Part shown: one piece after another, positions 30,287 to 43,152 of the stretch
How positions within the stretch are numbered: position 1 is the stretch's first letter
How the letters are laid out: each line of letters opens with the position of its first letter
NCBI RefSeq assembly: GCF_002953215.1
Contig: NZ_CP026378.1
Span: forward strand, 850,540 to 914,539
Direction of reading: 5' to 3'
Source of the DNA: Mixta calida
Lineage (GTDB): Bacteria > Pseudomonadota > Gammaproteobacteria > Enterobacterales > Enterobacteriaceae
DNA: 64,000 nt
The notes under the pieces: model-generated
The model's input: only the letters and a program-made list of their open reading frames with translations
Database searches by the model: none
What the model was told of the DNA's origin: nothing
Made by a program: the position numbers and the translations under genes

Positions 30287-30452
30287 CGCATAATGACAGC
30301 AGATAAAAGTGCGGGAGGCAGCCTGACCGGCTGGCGCATTTTTATCCGAACGGGACGCGCCGCCGACAGGGCGTCGTCGCTCCGCTCTTTATTCTGAGTA
30401 GGGTGCAATTACACCGCCAGCAGCCATTGAGGCCGCTGGCTTTTTTCTTTTT
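30287..30452 (+). ncRNA. sgrS: Small RNA SgrS
   Basis: Hfq-dependent small RNA that blocks ptsG translation during sugar-phosphate stress. The 3' part matches the family: CTGAGTA, which pairs with the ptsG ribosome site in E. coli, the small hairpin GGTG-CAATTA-CACC, and a terminator stem GCCAGCAGCC / GGCCGCTGGC followed by CTTTTTTCTTTTT. The position between divergent sgrR and setA is the conserved one. The 5' end is estimated from a TATTAT -10-like hexamer at 30280-30285. The E. coli SgrS also encodes the peptide SgrT; I find no SgrT-like frame here. Confidence 0.78.
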
Positions 30453-30562
30453 CCTGTGCTTTCTTCTACAACGATCGTTATCGCCATGCGCGGCCGATAT
30501 CTGCCTGCGGCGTCTCTTTTGTGGCTGCTTGCCGTTTTCTTCTTCCAGGTACAGGAACCGTT

Positions 30563-31741
30563 ATGAAATTTTTGCTGACGCGCCGCCGCCGTCTCAATCC
30601 GGTTTATCTCGCTTTTATGGCTGTCTCTTTTATGGTCGGCATTGCCGGCGCGCTGCAGGCGCCGACGTTGAGCCTGTTTTTATCGCGTGAGGTGGGCGTT
30701 ACGCCGTTCTGGGTCGGGCTGTTTTATACCGTGAACGCAGTCGCCGGGATCACGGTCAGCCTGCTGCTGGCGAAGCGTTCTGATAACCGCGGCGACCGTC
30801 GCAGGCTGATTCTGTTTTGCTGCGCGATGGCATTGATGAACGCGCTGCTGTTCGCTTTTAATCGTCATTATCTGACCCTGATTACGCTGGGTGTGCTGCT
30901 CTCGGCGCTGGCCAGCGTGTCGATGCCGCAAATATTCGCCCTGGCGCGCGAATATGCCGACCGCTCGGCGCGTGAGGTGGTGATGTTCAGCTCGGTGATG
31001 CGCGCCCAACTCTCGCTGGCGTGGGTTATCGGACCGCCGCTCTCTTTCGCGCTGGCGCTGAACTACGGCTTTACGGTGATGTTTATCGTGGCGGCAGGGC
31101 TGTTCCTCGTCTGCCTGGCGCTGGTCGCCTTTGCGCTGCCGTCGGTTCCGCGCGTGGAGCAGTCACCGGAAGTGCTGCTGACGCAGATCAGCGCCTGGCG
31201 CGATAAAGATGTGCGCCTGCTGTTTGTCGCCTCGATGATGATGTGGACCTGCAACACCATGTATATCATCGATATGCCGCTCTACATCAGCAGCGTGCTG
31301 GGTCTGCCGGAACGCCTGGCGGGCCTGCTGATGGGGACTGCCGCTGGACTGGAGATTCCGATCATGCTGCTGGCGGGGCATTTTGTGAAGCGCACCGGCA
31401 AGCGGCGCATCATGCTGCTGGCCATCGCCTCCGGCGTGCTGTTTTATCTGGGGCTGGTGCTGTTCCAGTCGCGCACCGTGCTGATGCTGATTCAAATCTT
31501 CAACGCGATATTTATCGGTATTATCGCCGGGATCGGCATGCTCTGGTTTCAGGATCTGATGCCGGGACGGCCCGGCGCGGCGACGACGCTGTTTACCAAC
31601 AGCATTTCAACCGGCACGATTCTGGCGGGTCTGTTACAGGGCACATTGGCGGAATCGTTCGGCCACTATGCCGTTTACTGGCTGGCGCTGGGGATAGCGA
31701 CGCTGGCGTTCGCGCTCTCTACGCGAGTGCGCAACGTTTAG
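30563..31741 (+). CDS. setA: Sugar efflux transporter SetA
   Basis: Major facilitator superfamily exporter for sugars, with about twelve membrane segments in 392 residues. It contains SFMVGIAGALQAPTLSLFLSREVGV, the loop motif LLLAKRSDNRGDRRRLI and TSL-type signatures such as LWFQDLMPGRPGAATTLFTNSISTG. I start it at the ATG at 30563 (MKFLLTRRRRLNPVYL) with AGGAACC just upstream; an earlier in-frame codon at 30521 has none. It follows SgrS, so read-through past the SgrS terminator can tie it to the glucose-phosphate stress response, as in E. coli. Confidence 0.94.
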   Translation: MKFLLTRRRRLNPVYLAFMAVSFMVGIAGALQAPTLSLFLSREVGVTPFWVGLFYTVNAVAGITVSLLLAKRSDNRGDRRRLILFCCAMALMNALLFAFNRHYLTLITLGVLLSALASVSMPQIFALAREYADRSAREVVMFSSVMRAQLSLAWVIGPPLSFALALNYGFTVMFIVAAGLFLVCLALVAFALPSVPRVEQSPEVLLTQISAWRDKDVRLLFVASMMMWTCNTMYIIDMPLYISSVLGLPERLAGLLMGTAAGLEIPIMLLAGHFVKRTGKRRIMLLAIASGVLFYLGLVLFQSRTVLMLIQIFNAIFIGIIAGIGMLWFQDLMPGRPGAATTLFTNSISTGTILAGLLQGTLAESFGHYAVYWLALGIATLAFALSTRVRNV

Positions 31742-31791
31742 CGCGGCAGGCATCGTAGGGGAGAATCAAAGCGGCGACAATGCAGATAAAA

Positions 31792-31826
31792 GGGAAAAAC
31801 TTTCTCGCCCCTCAGGGGCGAGAAAG
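31792..31826 (-). terminator. Terminator of the leuLABCD operon
   Basis: A 12-base perfect stem (CTTTCTCGCCCC / GGGGCGAGAAAG, loop TCA) lies ten bases after the leuD stop. On the minus strand it is followed by TTTTTCCC, so it ends leu transcripts; it may also block setA read-through. Confidence 0.85.
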
Positions 31827-31835
31827 TGAAAGACA

Positions 31836-32441
31836 TCAACGCAGGAAGGCAGGCTGTTTCTGTTCGTATTCAGCAATCGACGCCTCGTGCTGCAACGTCA
31901 GGCCGATGCTGTCGAGCCCGTTAATCATGCAGTGACGGCGGAAGCTGTCAATTTCAAAGGCGTAGGTTTTATCGCCAGCCATCACCTGCTGCGTGGTTAA
32001 GTCCACGGTAAACTGTATGCCGGGCTGCGCCGCGACCAGACGGAACAGCGCATCCACATCCTCTTCGCTCAACCGTACCGGCAGCAGCTGGTTATTGAAG
32101 CTGTTGCCGTAAAAGATATCGGCGAAGCTGGGCGCAATTACCACCTGAAAGCCGAAGTCGGTCAACGCCCAGGGCGCATGTTCGCGTGAGGAGCCGCAGC
32201 CAAAATTTTCACGCGCCAGCAGGATGCTGGCACCCTGGAACTGCGGCTGGTTCAGCACGAAGTTCGGGTTGGGCTGAGTGCCGGCGTCATCGTTAAAGCG
32301 CCAGTCGTGAAACAGATGCTGGCCAAAACCGGTGCGGGTGACCTTTTGCAGGAACTGTTTTGGGATAATGGCATCGGTATCGACGTTGGCCGCGTCCAGC
32401 GGCGCCACAATGCCGGTATGTTGAGTAAATTTCTTCGCCAT
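31836..32441 (-). CDS. leuD: 3-isopropylmalate dehydratase small subunit
   Basis: Swivel-domain subunit of isopropylmalate isomerase, which with LeuC converts 2- to 3-isopropylmalate in leucine synthesis. The 201-residue protein shows [28 protein letters not shown] and the substrate loop [20 protein letters not shown]. Last gene of the operon, ten bases after leuC. Confidence 0.97.
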   Translation of the reverse strand: MAKKFTQHTGIVAPLDAANVDTDAIIPKQFLQKVTRTGFGQHLFHDWRFNDDAGTQPNPNFVLNQPQFQGASILLARENFGCGSSREHAPWALTDFGFQVVIAPSFADIFYGNSFNNQLLPVRLSEEDVDALFRLVAAQPGIQFTVDLTTQQVMAGDKTYAFEIDSFRRHCMINGLDSIGLTLQHEASIAEYEQKQPAFLR

Positions 32442-32451
32442 GATCGTTTCC

Positions 32452-33852
32452 TTAGTTCAGTTCGCGGATGTCGGCAAAACGGCCTGCGATAGCGGCAGCG
32501 GCGGCCATCGCCGGGCTGACCAGATGCGTGCGGCCGCCGCGGCCCTGGCGTCCTTCGAAGTTGCGGTTGCTGGTGGAGGCGCAGCGTTCGCCGGGGTTGA
32601 GACGATCGTTGTTCATCGCCAGGCACATGGAGCAGCCCGGCAGACGCCATTCGAAGCCCGCGTCGAGGAAAATTTTATCCAGACCTTCCGCTTCCGCCTG
32701 CGCTTTTACCGGGCCGGAGCCAGGCACCACCATCGCCACCACGCCCGGCGCGACTTTGCGCCCTTTGGCGATAGCGGCGGCGGCGCGTAAATCTTCAATA
32801 CGCGAGTTGGTGCAGGAGCCGATAAAGACTTTATCGATATTGACCTCGGTCAGCTTAACGCCCGGCTGTAAATTCATATACGCCAGCGCCTTTTCCGCCG
32901 AGGCGCGCTCCACCGGATCCTGGAAAGAGGCGGGATCGGGGATCTGTTGGTTAACGGCGATCACCTGGCCGGGGTTGGTGCCCCATGTCACCTGCGGCGC
33001 GATCTCCGCCGCGTCCAGCGTCACAACCGCGTCGAAATGCGCGTCGCTGTCGGATTTCAGGGTGCGCCAGTAGTCGACCGCCTGCTGCCACTGTTCGCCC
33101 TGCGGCGCGAACTGGCGGCCTTTCAGGTAGTTGAAGGTGACGTCGTCCGGCGCGACCAGGCCCGCTTTGGCGCCCATTTCAATCGCCATATTGCACAGCG
33201 TCATGCGGCCTTCCATGCTCAACGCTTCAACCGCCGGACCGCAGAATTCCACGACGTAGCCGGTGCCGCCGGCGCTGCCGGTTTTGCCGATGATCGCCAG
33301 CACGATATCTTTCGCCGTAATGCCCGGCGCTGCCGTGCCGGTGACTTCAATCTTCATGGTTTTGGCGCGGCCCTGCTTCAGGGTCTGCGTGGCCAGTACA
33401 TGCTCCACTTCCGAGGTGCCGATGCCGAAGGCCAGCGAACCGAAAGCGCCATGGGTCGCGGTGTGCGAGTCGCCGCATACGATAGTCATGCCCGGCAGCG
33501 TCATGCCCTGTTCCGGCCCGATAACATGCACGATGCCCTGGTAGGGGTGGTTCAGGTCATACAGCTGAACGCCGAATTCTTCGCAGTTCTTGATCAGCTC
33601 CTGCATCTGAATGCGCGCCATCTCGCCGGAAGCGTTGATGTCTTTGGTCTGGGTGGAAACGTTATGATCCATCGTCGCGAAGGTTTTCGACGGCTGACGC
33701 ACCTTGCGGCCGTGGGCACGCAGGCCGTCAAACGCCTGCGGCGAGGTGACCTCATGCACCAGGTGGCGATCGATGTAGAGCAGCGGCGTCTCGTTGGGCG
33801 CTTCATACACGACATGGGCGTCAAACAGCTTCTGGTATAATGTTTTGCTCAT
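32452..33852 (-). CDS. leuC: 3-isopropylmalate dehydratase large subunit
   Basis: Aconitase-family subunit (466 residues) holding a [4Fe-4S] cluster. The cluster cysteines are visible in [17 protein letters not shown] and in [50 protein letters not shown] is the substrate-domain hallmark. It works as a heterodimer with LeuD, downstream, and lies two bases after leuB. Confidence 0.98.
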   Translation of the reverse strand: MSKTLYQKLFDAHVVYEAPNETPLLYIDRHLVHEVTSPQAFDGLRAHGRKVRQPSKTFATMDHNVSTQTKDINASGEMARIQMQELIKNCEEFGVQLYDLNHPYQGIVHVIGPEQGMTLPGMTIVCGDSHTATHGAFGSLAFGIGTSEVEHVLATQTLKQGRAKTMKIEVTGTAAPGITAKDIVLAIIGKTGSAGGTGYVVEFCGPAVEALSMEGRMTLCNMAIEMGAKAGLVAPDDVTFNYLKGRQFAPQGEQWQQAVDYWRTLKSDSDAHFDAVVTLDAAEIAPQVTWGTNPGQVIAVNQQIPDPASFQDPVERASAEKALAYMNLQPGVKLTEVNIDKVFIGSCTNSRIEDLRAAAAIAKGRKVAPGVVAMVVPGSGPVKAQAEAEGLDKIFLDAGFEWRLPGCSMCLAMNNDRLNPGERCASTSNRNFEGRQGRGGRTHLVSPAMAAAAAIAGRFADIRELN

Positions 33853-33854
33853 TT

Positions 33855-36514
<2,660 letters not shown>

Positions 36515-36566
36515 CGTCTTTTTCCTTTCAGTTTGGCTTTTACCGGTTCGCCTGTGTCACGAGCAT

Positions 36567-36591
36567 AAAAAAACCCGCGCCTTGGCGCGGG
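36567..36591 (-). terminator. leu operon attenuator terminator
   Basis: A perfect eight-base stem (CCCGCGCC / GGCGCGGG) with loop of two bases is followed on the minus strand by seven T. It lies between leuL and leuA, about 25 bases after the leader peptide stop, the place of the transcription attenuator. Confidence 0.9.
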
Positions 36592-36615
36592 TTTTTTAAG
36601 TTTTGCAAGCCTGAA

Positions 36616-36699
36616 TCAGTGATTGATCCCGCCCACACGACTACCGCGCAAGTGATATGCGTTTAGTAGTAGACCGAGTAGGCGGAAGGAACGAATCAT
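36616..36699 (-). CDS. leuL: leu operon leader peptide
   Basis: A 27-residue peptide beginning MIRSFRLLGLLLNAYHL and ending GGINH. Five of its first eleven codons encode leucine, with a rare CTA-CTC pair and then CTA-CTA-CTA in a row, the pattern that stalls ribosomes when charged leucine tRNA is scarce and so opens the attenuator downstream. It is too short for ordinary gene finders. It resembles E. coli LeuL (IGLLLLNASSLRG). Confidence 0.93.
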   Translation of the reverse strand: MIRSFRLLGLLLNAYHLRGSRVGGINH

Positions 36700-36734
36700 G
36701 TAATCAGGCTCCATAAATGTTTGTGCTGTTTTTA

Positions 36735-36763
36735 TTGGTACTTGATTGCGCGCGGGATGTCAA
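36735..36763 (-). promoter_or_regulatory. Probable leuLABCD promoter
   Basis: On the minus strand a perfect -35 TTGACA (36758-36763) is followed after 17 bases by TACCAA (36735-36740), a weak -10. It lies about 35 bases before the leuL start codon. The TTGACAT is also present at the E. coli leu promoter. Confidence 0.55.
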
Positions 36764-37449
36764 CCTGCTTTGGACGCGATAACGGATTAAAAAAGTTTAA
36801 TGAAAAAGCGATAAATGCCGACAGGCGGCTGCCAGGCAGAATATATGGGCATAGCGTAAGTGATTTTTAATAAAGTATTTTATAATCAATATATTAGTGT
36901 TTATTTTGTTTGTCAGAGCAAGGCGTGATAAGGCTGCGTTAACGCCAGGGGCGGGTGTTTTTTTATCGAATCACCCGCATTAAGGCGGGATAAAATAGTA
37001 AACCGGTTCCCTGTGGCAGCATATTTTACCTTAATGCTTCTTCGTCTTTCTTTATCATCGCCGCGCGCGAGAAAAAAAAGCGCCAATGATAAGTTTTTGC
37101 TATGAATGTTTAGCTATGCAGAATAATCGGCTGTTGATTGCGCCTGGTCTCAGCTTTTTTTCTGTTATTTCTTTCGCTTATTAGCGTAAGAAAAGAAAGC
37201 GGCGAAAACGCAGCGGTAAGTTTGGGGTTTACCCAACAAGATTTCTGCGGTTATGGTAATTGCCAAAGCCAGCGTAAATAAATCTGCAAGGGCTTCATTC
37301 CCCCTGTACCTTGACTCTGAAAGCGCCTTTCAGGGTTTGAGCATTAACACTGTGTTTATCTCTGCGTAGATCCCTTTAGCCTTGCCCATTGCGCGGCGAT
37401 AGCGGGTAAGCGCCAGAACAGAGAGCGAACTGAAAGCCGGGAGGCAAAA
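36764..37449. other. AT-rich interval between leuL and ilvI, no leuO
   Basis: About 690 bases with no supported gene. E. coli carries leuO (about 945 bases) here; it is absent and the space is too small for it. A hairpin with arms GCGGGTG / CACCCGC lies at 36951-36978. AT-rich tracts around 36840-36910 and an imperfect inverted repeat near 37165-37200 (TTTCTTTCGCTTA / TAAGAAAAGAAAG) could be Lrp or H-NS targets controlling ilvIH; this is inference. Confidence 0.5.
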
Positions 37450-39174
37450 ATGGAGATGTTGTCAGGAGCTGAAATGGTGGTCCGATCGTTAATCGATCAG
37501 GGCGTAAAGCATGTTTTTGGTTATCCGGGCGGTGCGGTGCTGGATATTTATGATGCCCTGCAAACCGTTGGCGGCGTTGATCATGTGCTGGTGCGTCATG
37601 AGCAGGGGGCGGTGCATATGGCCGATGGCTATGCGCGCGCCACCGGCGAGGTCGGCGTGGTGCTGGTCACTTCCGGGCCGGGCGCCACTAACGCCATTAC
37701 CGGTATCGCCACCGCCTATATGGATTCGGTGCCGATGGTGGTGCTGTCTGGTCAGGTGCCGTCTTCGCTTATCGGCTACGATGCGTTTCAGGAGTGCGAT
37801 ATGGTCGGCATTTCGCGCCCGGTGGTCAAACACAGCTTCCTGGTAAAACATACGGAAGAGATCCCGACCATCCTGAAAAAAGCGTTTTGGCTGGCCGCCA
37901 GCGGCCGTCCCGGCCCGGTGGTGATCGATCTGCCGAAAGATATCCTCAACCCGGCGAATAAGCTGCCTTACGTCTGGCCGGAGAGCGTCAGCATGCGCTC
38001 CTATAACCCGACGACGCAGGGCCATAAAGGACAGGTAAAGCGCGCCGTTCAGGCGCTGCTGGCGGCGAAAAAGCCGGTTATGTATGTTGGCGGCGGCGCA
38101 ATTATCTCCGAATGCGACGGCGAGCTGCTTACCCTGGCGGAAAAATTACATCTGCCGGTCACCAACTCGCTGATGGGGCTGGGCGCGTTTCCCGGCACGC
38201 ATCGACAGAATCTCGGCATGCTTGGCATGCATGGCACTTACGAAGCAAACATGACTATGCATAACGCCGACGTCATCTTCGCCGTCGGCGTGCGTTTCGA
38301 CGACCGTACCACCAATAATCTGGCGAAATATTGTCCGAACGCCACCGTACTGCATATTGATGTCGATCCCGCATCGATTTCAAAAACCGTGGCGGCAGAT
38401 ATTCCGGTGGTGGGCGATGCGCGCCAGGTGTTGCAGCAGATGCTGGAGTTACTGCCGGAAGGCGATACGCAGCAGGATTTCGACAGCCTGCGCGACTGGT
38501 GGCAGAGCATCGAGGGCTGGCGCGCGCGCAAATGCCTGGAATTCGACCGCAGCAGCGAAAAAATTAAGCCGCAGGCGGCGATTGAAACGCTGTGGCGCCT
38601 GACGAAAGGGAACGCCTACGTCACCTCGGACGTCGGACAGCATCAGATGTTCGCGGCGCTCTACTATCCATTCGATAAGCCGCGCCGCTGGATTAACTCC
38701 GGCGGGCTCGGCACCATGGGCTTTGGCCTGCCGGCGGCCATCGGCGTGAAGCTGGCGCTGCCGCAGGAAACCGTGGTATGCGTTACCGGCGACGGCAGTA
38801 TTCAGATGAATATTCAGGAGCTCTCCACCGCGCTGCAATACAATCTGCCGATTCTGGTGCTTAACCTGAACAACCGCTATCTGGGCATGGTGAAGCAGTG
38901 GCAGGACATGATCTATTCAGGCCGCCATTCGCACTCCTATATGGAGTCGCTGCCTGATTTTGTTCGCCTGGCGGAGGCTTACGGTCACGTCGGCATTTCA
39001 ATTTCCCATCCGGCGGAGCTGGAGGAGAAGCTGGCGCTGGCGCTGGAAACGGTAGCGAACGATCGGCTGGTGTTCGTTGATGTTAACGTGGACGGCAGCG
39101 AACACGTTTACCCGATGCAGATCCGCGGGGGCAGTATGGATGAAATGTGGTTAAGCAAAACGGAGAGGACATAA
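37450..39174 (+). CDS. ilvI: Acetolactate synthase III, large subunit
   Basis: Thiamine-diphosphate enzyme of 574 residues that condenses pyruvate to acetolactate, or with 2-oxobutyrate to acetohydroxybutyrate, first common step to valine, leucine and isoleucine. Visible are [14 protein letters not shown], the catalytic Glu in [18 protein letters not shown], the FAD-region and the ThDP/Mg motif [30 protein letters not shown]. It forms the valine-sensitive isozyme with IlvH, which starts two bases after its stop. Confidence 0.97.
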   Translation: MEMLSGAEMVVRSLIDQGVKHVFGYPGGAVLDIYDALQTVGGVDHVLVRHEQGAVHMADGYARATGEVGVVLVTSGPGATNAITGIATAYMDSVPMVVLSGQVPSSLIGYDAFQECDMVGISRPVVKHSFLVKHTEEIPTILKKAFWLAASGRPGPVVIDLPKDILNPANKLPYVWPESVSMRSYNPTTQGHKGQVKRAVQALLAAKKPVMYVGGGAIISECDGELLTLAEKLHLPVTNSLMGLGAFPGTHRQNLGMLGMHGTYEANMTMHNADVIFAVGVRFDDRTTNNLAKYCPNATVLHIDVDPASISKTVAADIPVVGDARQVLQQMLELLPEGDTQQDFDSLRDWWQSIEGWRARKCLEFDRSSEKIKPQAAIETLWRLTKGNAYVTSDVGQHQMFAALYYPFDKPRRWINSGGLGTMGFGLPAAIGVKLALPQETVVCVTGDGSIQMNIQELSTALQYNLPILVLNLNNRYLGMVKQWQDMIYSGRHSHSYMESLPDFVRLAEAYGHVGISISHPAELEEKLALALETVANDRLVFVDVNVDGSEHVYPMQIRGGSMDEMWLSKTERT

Positions 39175-39176
39175 TT

Positions 39177-39668
39177 ATGCGTCGTATTTTATCGGTTCTG
39201 CTGGAGAATGAATCCGGCGCATTATCCCGCGTGGTCGGCCTGTTTTCCCAGCGCGGCTATAACATCGAAAGCCTGACGGTGGCGCCGACCGACGATCCGA
39301 CGCTGTCGCGTATGACCATTCAGACCGTGGGCGATGAAAAGGCGCTGGAGCAGATCGAAAAACAGTTGCACAAGCTGGTGGATGTTCTGCGCGTCAGCGA
39401 ACTGGGGCAGGGCGCGCATATCGAGCGCGAAATTATGCTGGTGAAGATTCAGGCCAGCGGCTACGCCCGCGAAGAGGTGAAGCGCAGCGCCGAAATTTTT
39501 CGCGGCCAGATCGTCGACGTGACGCCGACGCTTTATACGGTTCAGCTGGCTGGCACCAGCGAGAAGCTCGATGCGTTTCTCAATACGCTGCGCGAGGTAG
39601 CGGAAATTGTCGAAATCGCGCGCTCCGGCGTGGTCGGCGTTTCGCGCGGCGACCGGATTATGCGTTAA
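39177..39668 (+). CDS. ilvH: Acetolactate synthase III, regulatory subunit
   Basis: A 163-residue regulatory subunit with an N-terminal ACT domain that binds valine ([32 protein letters not shown]); Asn11 and Gly14, important for valine feedback, are present. The start at 39177 gives the family N-terminus MRRILSV; an in-frame ATG at 39147 lies inside ilvI. Confidence 0.97.
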   Translation: MRRILSVLLENESGALSRVVGLFSQRGYNIESLTVAPTDDPTLSRMTIQTVGDEKALEQIEKQLHKLVDVLRVSELGQGAHIEREIMLVKIQASGYAREEVKRSAEIFRGQIVDVTPTLYTVQLAGTSEKLDAFLNTLREVAEIVEIARSGVVGVSRGDRIMR

Positions 39669-39700
39669 TTAGCTAAAGTGATAATCCATTCTGTTGCTAA

Positions 39701-39725
39701 CCCGGCGTTCTGCCGGGTTTTTTTA
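39701..39725 (+). terminator. Terminator after ilvIH
   Basis: Stem CCCGGC / GCCGGG with loop GTTCT is followed by seven T; 33 bases after the ilvH stop. Confidence 0.85.
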
Positions 39726-39862
39726 TTTTCTGACGCGCCTCATTTTTGCCATTAAAAGCGGTTGCCCGCTGGCCTTTTCTGCGGTTAGATGTAAAAAAAA
39801 GCTTATCCTTAGCCATGCTGCGGCTATTTTTCGCCTCATGGCGTTAACGATGTGGAGTGATT

Positions 39863-40873
39863 GTGAAACTGGATGAAATAGCGCGTCTTGCCGGTGTGTC
39901 GCGCACCACCGCCAGCTATGTCATCAACGGCAAGGCGAAGCAATATCGTGTCAGCGATAAAACCGTTGAGAAAGTCATGGCTGTGGTGCGCGAGCATAAC
40001 TATCATCCGAATGCGGTGGCCGCCGGCCTCAGAGCGGGCAGAACCCGCTCTATCGGTCTGGTGATCCCCGACCTGGAAAATACCAGTTATACGCGTATCG
40101 CCAACTATCTGGAACGTCAGGCGCGCCAGCGCGGCTACCAGCTGCTGATCGCCTGTTCGGAAGACCAGCCGGACAATGAAATGCGCTGTATTGAGCATCT
40201 GCTGCAGCGTCAGGTGGATGCGATTATCGTTTCAACCTCGCTGCCGCCGGAACATCCTTTTTATCAACGTTGGGCGAATCACTCCCTGCCGATTATCGCG
40301 CTCGACCGCGCGCTGGATCGTGAGCATTTCACCAGCGTGGTGGGCGCCGATCAGGAAGATGCGCAGGCGTTGGCAGCTGAATTGCGTCAGCTGCCGGTTA
40401 AAAATGTGCTTTTCATGGGCGCGCTGCCGGAGCTGTCGGTCAGTTTCCTGCGCGAGATGGGATTTCGCGAAGCCTGGCATGGCGATGAAAGGCCGATCGA
40501 TTTTATCTATGCCAACAGTTTCGAGCGCGTCGCAGCGGCCGCGCTGTTTGAAAAGTATCTGGATGAGCATCCAATGCCCGATGCGCTCTTCACCACCTCT
40601 TTTGGTCTGTTGCAGGGCGTCATGGATGTGACGCTACAGCGTGAAGGGCGGCTGCCGACTGAGCTGGCCATCGCCACGTTCGGCGATCATGAACTGCTCG
40701 ATTTTCTTGAATGCCCGGTTCTGGCGGTGGCGCAGCGTCACCGCGACGTCGCAGAACGCGTGCTGGAACTGGTGCTGGCCAGCCTGGATGAACCGCGCAG
40801 GCCGAAACCTGGCTTAACGCGTATCCGCCGTAATCTGGTTCGGCGCGGTAAATTAAGTCGTAAAGAGCGGTAA
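39863..40873 (+). CDS. cra: Catabolite repressor/activator Cra (FruR)
   Basis: LacI-family regulator that switches carbon flow between glycolysis and gluconeogenesis, released from DNA by fructose 1-phosphate. The 336-residue protein starts with the helix-turn-helix and hinge [37 protein letters not shown] and has the periplasmic-binding-like effector domain ([40 protein letters not shown]). I start it at the GTG at 39863, as in E. coli, with GGAG about six bases upstream; another GTG two codons earlier overlaps that ribosome site. Confidence 0.96.
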   Translation: MKLDEIARLAGVSRTTASYVINGKAKQYRVSDKTVEKVMAVVREHNYHPNAVAAGLRAGRTRSIGLVIPDLENTSYTRIANYLERQARQRGYQLLIACSEDQPDNEMRCIEHLLQRQVDAIIVSTSLPPEHPFYQRWANHSLPIIALDRALDREHFTSVVGADQEDAQALAAELRQLPVKNVLFMGALPELSVSFLREMGFREAWHGDERPIDFIYANSFERVAAAALFEKYLDEHPMPDALFTTSFGLLQGVMDVTLQREGRLPTELAIATFGDHELLDFLECPVLAVAQRHRDVAERVLELVLASLDEPRRPKPGLTRIRRNLVRRGKLSRKER

Positions 40874-40892
40874 AGCGGTAACAGGAATAGAT

Positions 40893-40917
40893 AAAAGGCA
40901 GCGCAAGCTGCTTTTTT
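40893..40917 (+). terminator. Terminator after cra
   Basis: GCAGC-GCAA-GCTGC hairpin, flanked by AAAAG on the left and TTTTTT on the right; 20 bases after the cra stop. Confidence 0.85.
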
Positions 40918-41326
40918 ACATTTGTAAATACTTTCGCTTTTAAAATCGCCAATAATAACGGCGGCTATTATTCCGGCGGGTGGGAAACTCTATTAAGTAA
41001 ATTAAAGTAAATCGGCGGAAATGTTTTTAACGGTTCTCCGATGTTTCTATTATGCCATTGATAATGATGACTGACGCCGCGCGGCGCCCGGCACACAGGC
41101 GGCCTTTTTATCGGAATGACCCTAAAATGTCGCCGTTATCGCAAACTGCAAACCCTTCATCTTCGTGGTAAAAACTGTTTTCTTTTTGCGCAGATTTAAT
41201 GGCGCCACGATTTTTTTACCACTATTCATCAGTTTATTTTTTCAGACCCGTCAGAATCATCCTCATTTTTAACTTTGCGCCTTTTTATTACGCTGAGAAA
41301 TAATCCCGCCAGGCCTGTTGCGTAGC
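40918..41326. other. Gene-free interval upstream of the dcw cluster
   Basis: About 400 bases between the cra terminator and the dcw promoter. It is AT-rich with short T runs and has no open frame with a ribosome site. I recognise no RNA gene in it. Confidence 0.5.
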
Positions 41327-41388
41327 TTGACAATGATTTCCTCCGCTCCGTAAACTCCTTTCGTGGGAATTTGTGGGATAAAGTGGCA
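41327..41388 (+). promoter_or_regulatory. dcw cluster promoter Pmra with MraZ boxes
   Basis: TTGACA (41327-41332) and TAAACT (41351-41356) are 18 bases apart. Immediately downstream three MraZ-type boxes recur at exactly ten-base spacing: TGGGA at 41364 and 41374 and TGGCA at 41384. MraZ binds such direct repeats over the start site to repress its own cluster; the third box is degenerate. Confidence 0.8.
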
Positions 41389-41417
41389 AAAAAGGGTAAC
41401 TGAGGGCATTAGCTGAG

Positions 41418-41876
41418 ATGTTTCGTGGCGCAACCTTAGTCAACCTCGATAGCAAAGGGCGGCTGGCCGTGCCAACGCGTTATCGCGAAACGCTGATTGA
41501 GGAATCTGAAGGCCAGATGGTTTGCACCATTGACCTCCATCAGCCCTGCCTGCTGCTTTATACCTTACCGCAATGGGAAATTATTGAACAAAAACTCTCT
41601 CGCTTATCCAGCATGAACCCCGCAGAGCGCCGCGTACAGCGCCTGCTGTTGGGACATGCGAGCGAATGTCAGATGGACAGCGCTGGCCGTTTACTGATCG
41701 CCAGTACGCTGCGTCAGCACGCAAGTCTGACAAAAGAAGTGATGCTGGTTGGACAGTTTAATAAGTTTGAACTGTGGGATGAACAGACCTGGTATCAACA
41801 AGTCAGGGAAGATATTGACGCTGAGCAAGCCGCTCAGGAGCCGCTTTCAGAGCGGTTGCAGGATTTGTCACTATAG
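41418..41876 (+). CDS. mraZ: Transcriptional regulator MraZ
   Basis: A 152-residue AbrB-like DNA-binding protein that forms ring multimers and represses the dcw promoter. Two copies of the DxxGR core are visible ([18 protein letters not shown] and [19 protein letters not shown]). First gene of the cluster, about 30 bases after the MraZ boxes. Confidence 0.97.
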   Translation: MFRGATLVNLDSKGRLAVPTRYRETLIEESEGQMVCTIDLHQPCLLLYTLPQWEIIEQKLSRLSSMNPAERRVQRLLLGHASECQMDSAGRLLIASTLRQHASLTKEVMLVGQFNKFELWDEQTWYQQVREDIDAEQAAQEPLSERLQDLSL

Positions 41877-41878
41877 CT

Positions 41879-42820
41879 ATGCAGGATAACTTTATACATA
41901 CCACGGTGCTGTTGGATGAAGCCGTCAACGCGCTCAACATTAAAGAAGACGGCGTTTATATCGACGGCACCTTTGGTCGGGGCGGACACTCGCGCCTGAT
42001 CCTTTCCCAGCTGGGGGAGCAGGGCAGACTGTTCGCCATTGACCGCGACCCGCAGGCTATCGCTGCCGCCGCTGCCATTGACGATCCGCGCTTCACCATT
42101 ATTCATGGGCCTTTTTCGGCGCTGGCGGATTATGTCGAGGCGCGCGGCCTGACCGGAAAAGTGGACGGCATACTGCTTGATCTGGGCGTATCTTCGCCGC
42201 AGCTGGATGACGCCGAGCGCGGCTTCTCCTTTATGCGCGACGGTCCGCTGGATATGCGTATGGACCCGACGCGCGGCCTTTCTGCTGCCGAATGGCTCCT
42301 GCAGGCGGAAGAGAACGATATCGCCTTCGTGCTGAAAACCTATGGCGAAGAGCGTTTCGCCAGGCGTATCGCGCGCGCCATTGTGGAGCGTAATCGTCTG
42401 CAACCCATGACGCGCACCAAAGAGCTGGCGGAAGTGATCGCCGCCGCCACGCCGATAAAGGATAAGTTCAAGCATCCGGCGACGCGCAGTTTCCAGGCGA
42501 TCCGCATTTGGGTCAACAGCGAGCTGGAAGAGATTGAACAGGCTTTGAAGGGCGCGTTAACGGCACTGGCGCCCGGCGGACGGCTTTCCATTATCAGTTT
42601 CCATTCGCTGGAAGACAGGTTGGTAAAGCGCTTTATGCGTGAGCAGAGCCGCGGCCCGCAGGTGCCGGCCGGGCTGCCGATGACTGAAGCGCAGCTGCAG
42701 AAGCTCGGCGGCCGTCATTTGAAAGCGCTCGGCAAAATGATGCCGGGCGAAGCGGAAGTGGCTGAGAACCCACGCGCGCGCAGTTCGGTGCTGCGTATAG
42801 CGGAGAGAACGACATCATGA
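41879..42820 (+). CDS. rsmH: 16S rRNA (cytosine-1402-N4)-methyltransferase RsmH
   Basis: Methylates C1402 in the ribosomal P site using S-adenosylmethionine (formerly MraW). The 313-residue length equals E. coli. Visible are [13 protein letters not shown], the SAM loop [32 protein letters not shown] and [18 protein letters not shown]. Two bases after mraZ; its stop overlaps the ftsL start. Confidence 0.97.
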   Translation: MQDNFIHTTVLLDEAVNALNIKEDGVYIDGTFGRGGHSRLILSQLGEQGRLFAIDRDPQAIAAAAAIDDPRFTIIHGPFSALADYVEARGLTGKVDGILLDLGVSSPQLDDAERGFSFMRDGPLDMRMDPTRGLSAAEWLLQAEENDIAFVLKTYGEERFARRIARAIVERNRLQPMTRTKELAEVIAAATPIKDKFKHPATRSFQAIRIWVNSELEEIEQALKGALTALAPGGRLSIISFHSLEDRLVKRFMREQSRGPQVPAGLPMTEAQLQKLGGRHLKALGKMMPGEAEVAENPRARSSVLRIAERTTS

Positions 42821-43137
42821 TCGGGAATGAGCGGCACAGCCTGCCAGGCGTTATCGGCGGCGACCTGCTGCGTCATGGCAAAATTCCGCTGCTGCTGTTG
42901 ATTGCCGTGTTGGTGTCGGCTGTGCTGGTCGTGACGACGGCGCACAAAACGCGCCTGCTGACGGCGCAGCGCGAGCAGCTGGTGCTGGAGCGCGACGCGC
43001 TCGATATTGAGTGGCGCAACCTGATTTTGGAAGAGAACGCGCTGGGCGACCACAGCCGCGTTGAGCGCACGGCGACGGAAAAACTGCAGATGCAGCATGT
43101 CGACCCGGCACAGGAAAATATTGTGGTACATCAATAA
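42817..43137 (+). CDS. ftsL: Cell division protein FtsL
   Basis: A 106-residue bitopic membrane protein of the divisome FtsQLB complex that activates FtsWI. It has a short cytoplasmic tail, one membrane segment ([20 protein letters not shown]) and a periplasmic leucine-zipper-like helix ([28 protein letters not shown]). E. coli FtsL is 121 residues because its N-terminal tail is longer. Confidence 0.95.
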   Translation: MIGNERHSLPGVIGGDLLRHGKIPLLLLIAVLVSAVLVVTTAHKTRLLTAQREQLVLERDALDIEWRNLILEENALGDHSRVERTATEKLQMQHVDPAQENIVVHQ

Positions 43138-43152
43138 GGAATCCCGGACTCC

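Noticed and set aside
30284..30397. 37-codon frame in SgrS considered as SgrT
   Set aside because: No similarity to SgrT and no ribosome site; it begins at or before the probable transcript start.
36951..36978. Hairpin GCGGGTG / CACCCGC as a terminator in the leuL-ilvI interval
   Set aside because: The T run is in the loop rather than after the stem and no gene ends nearby.
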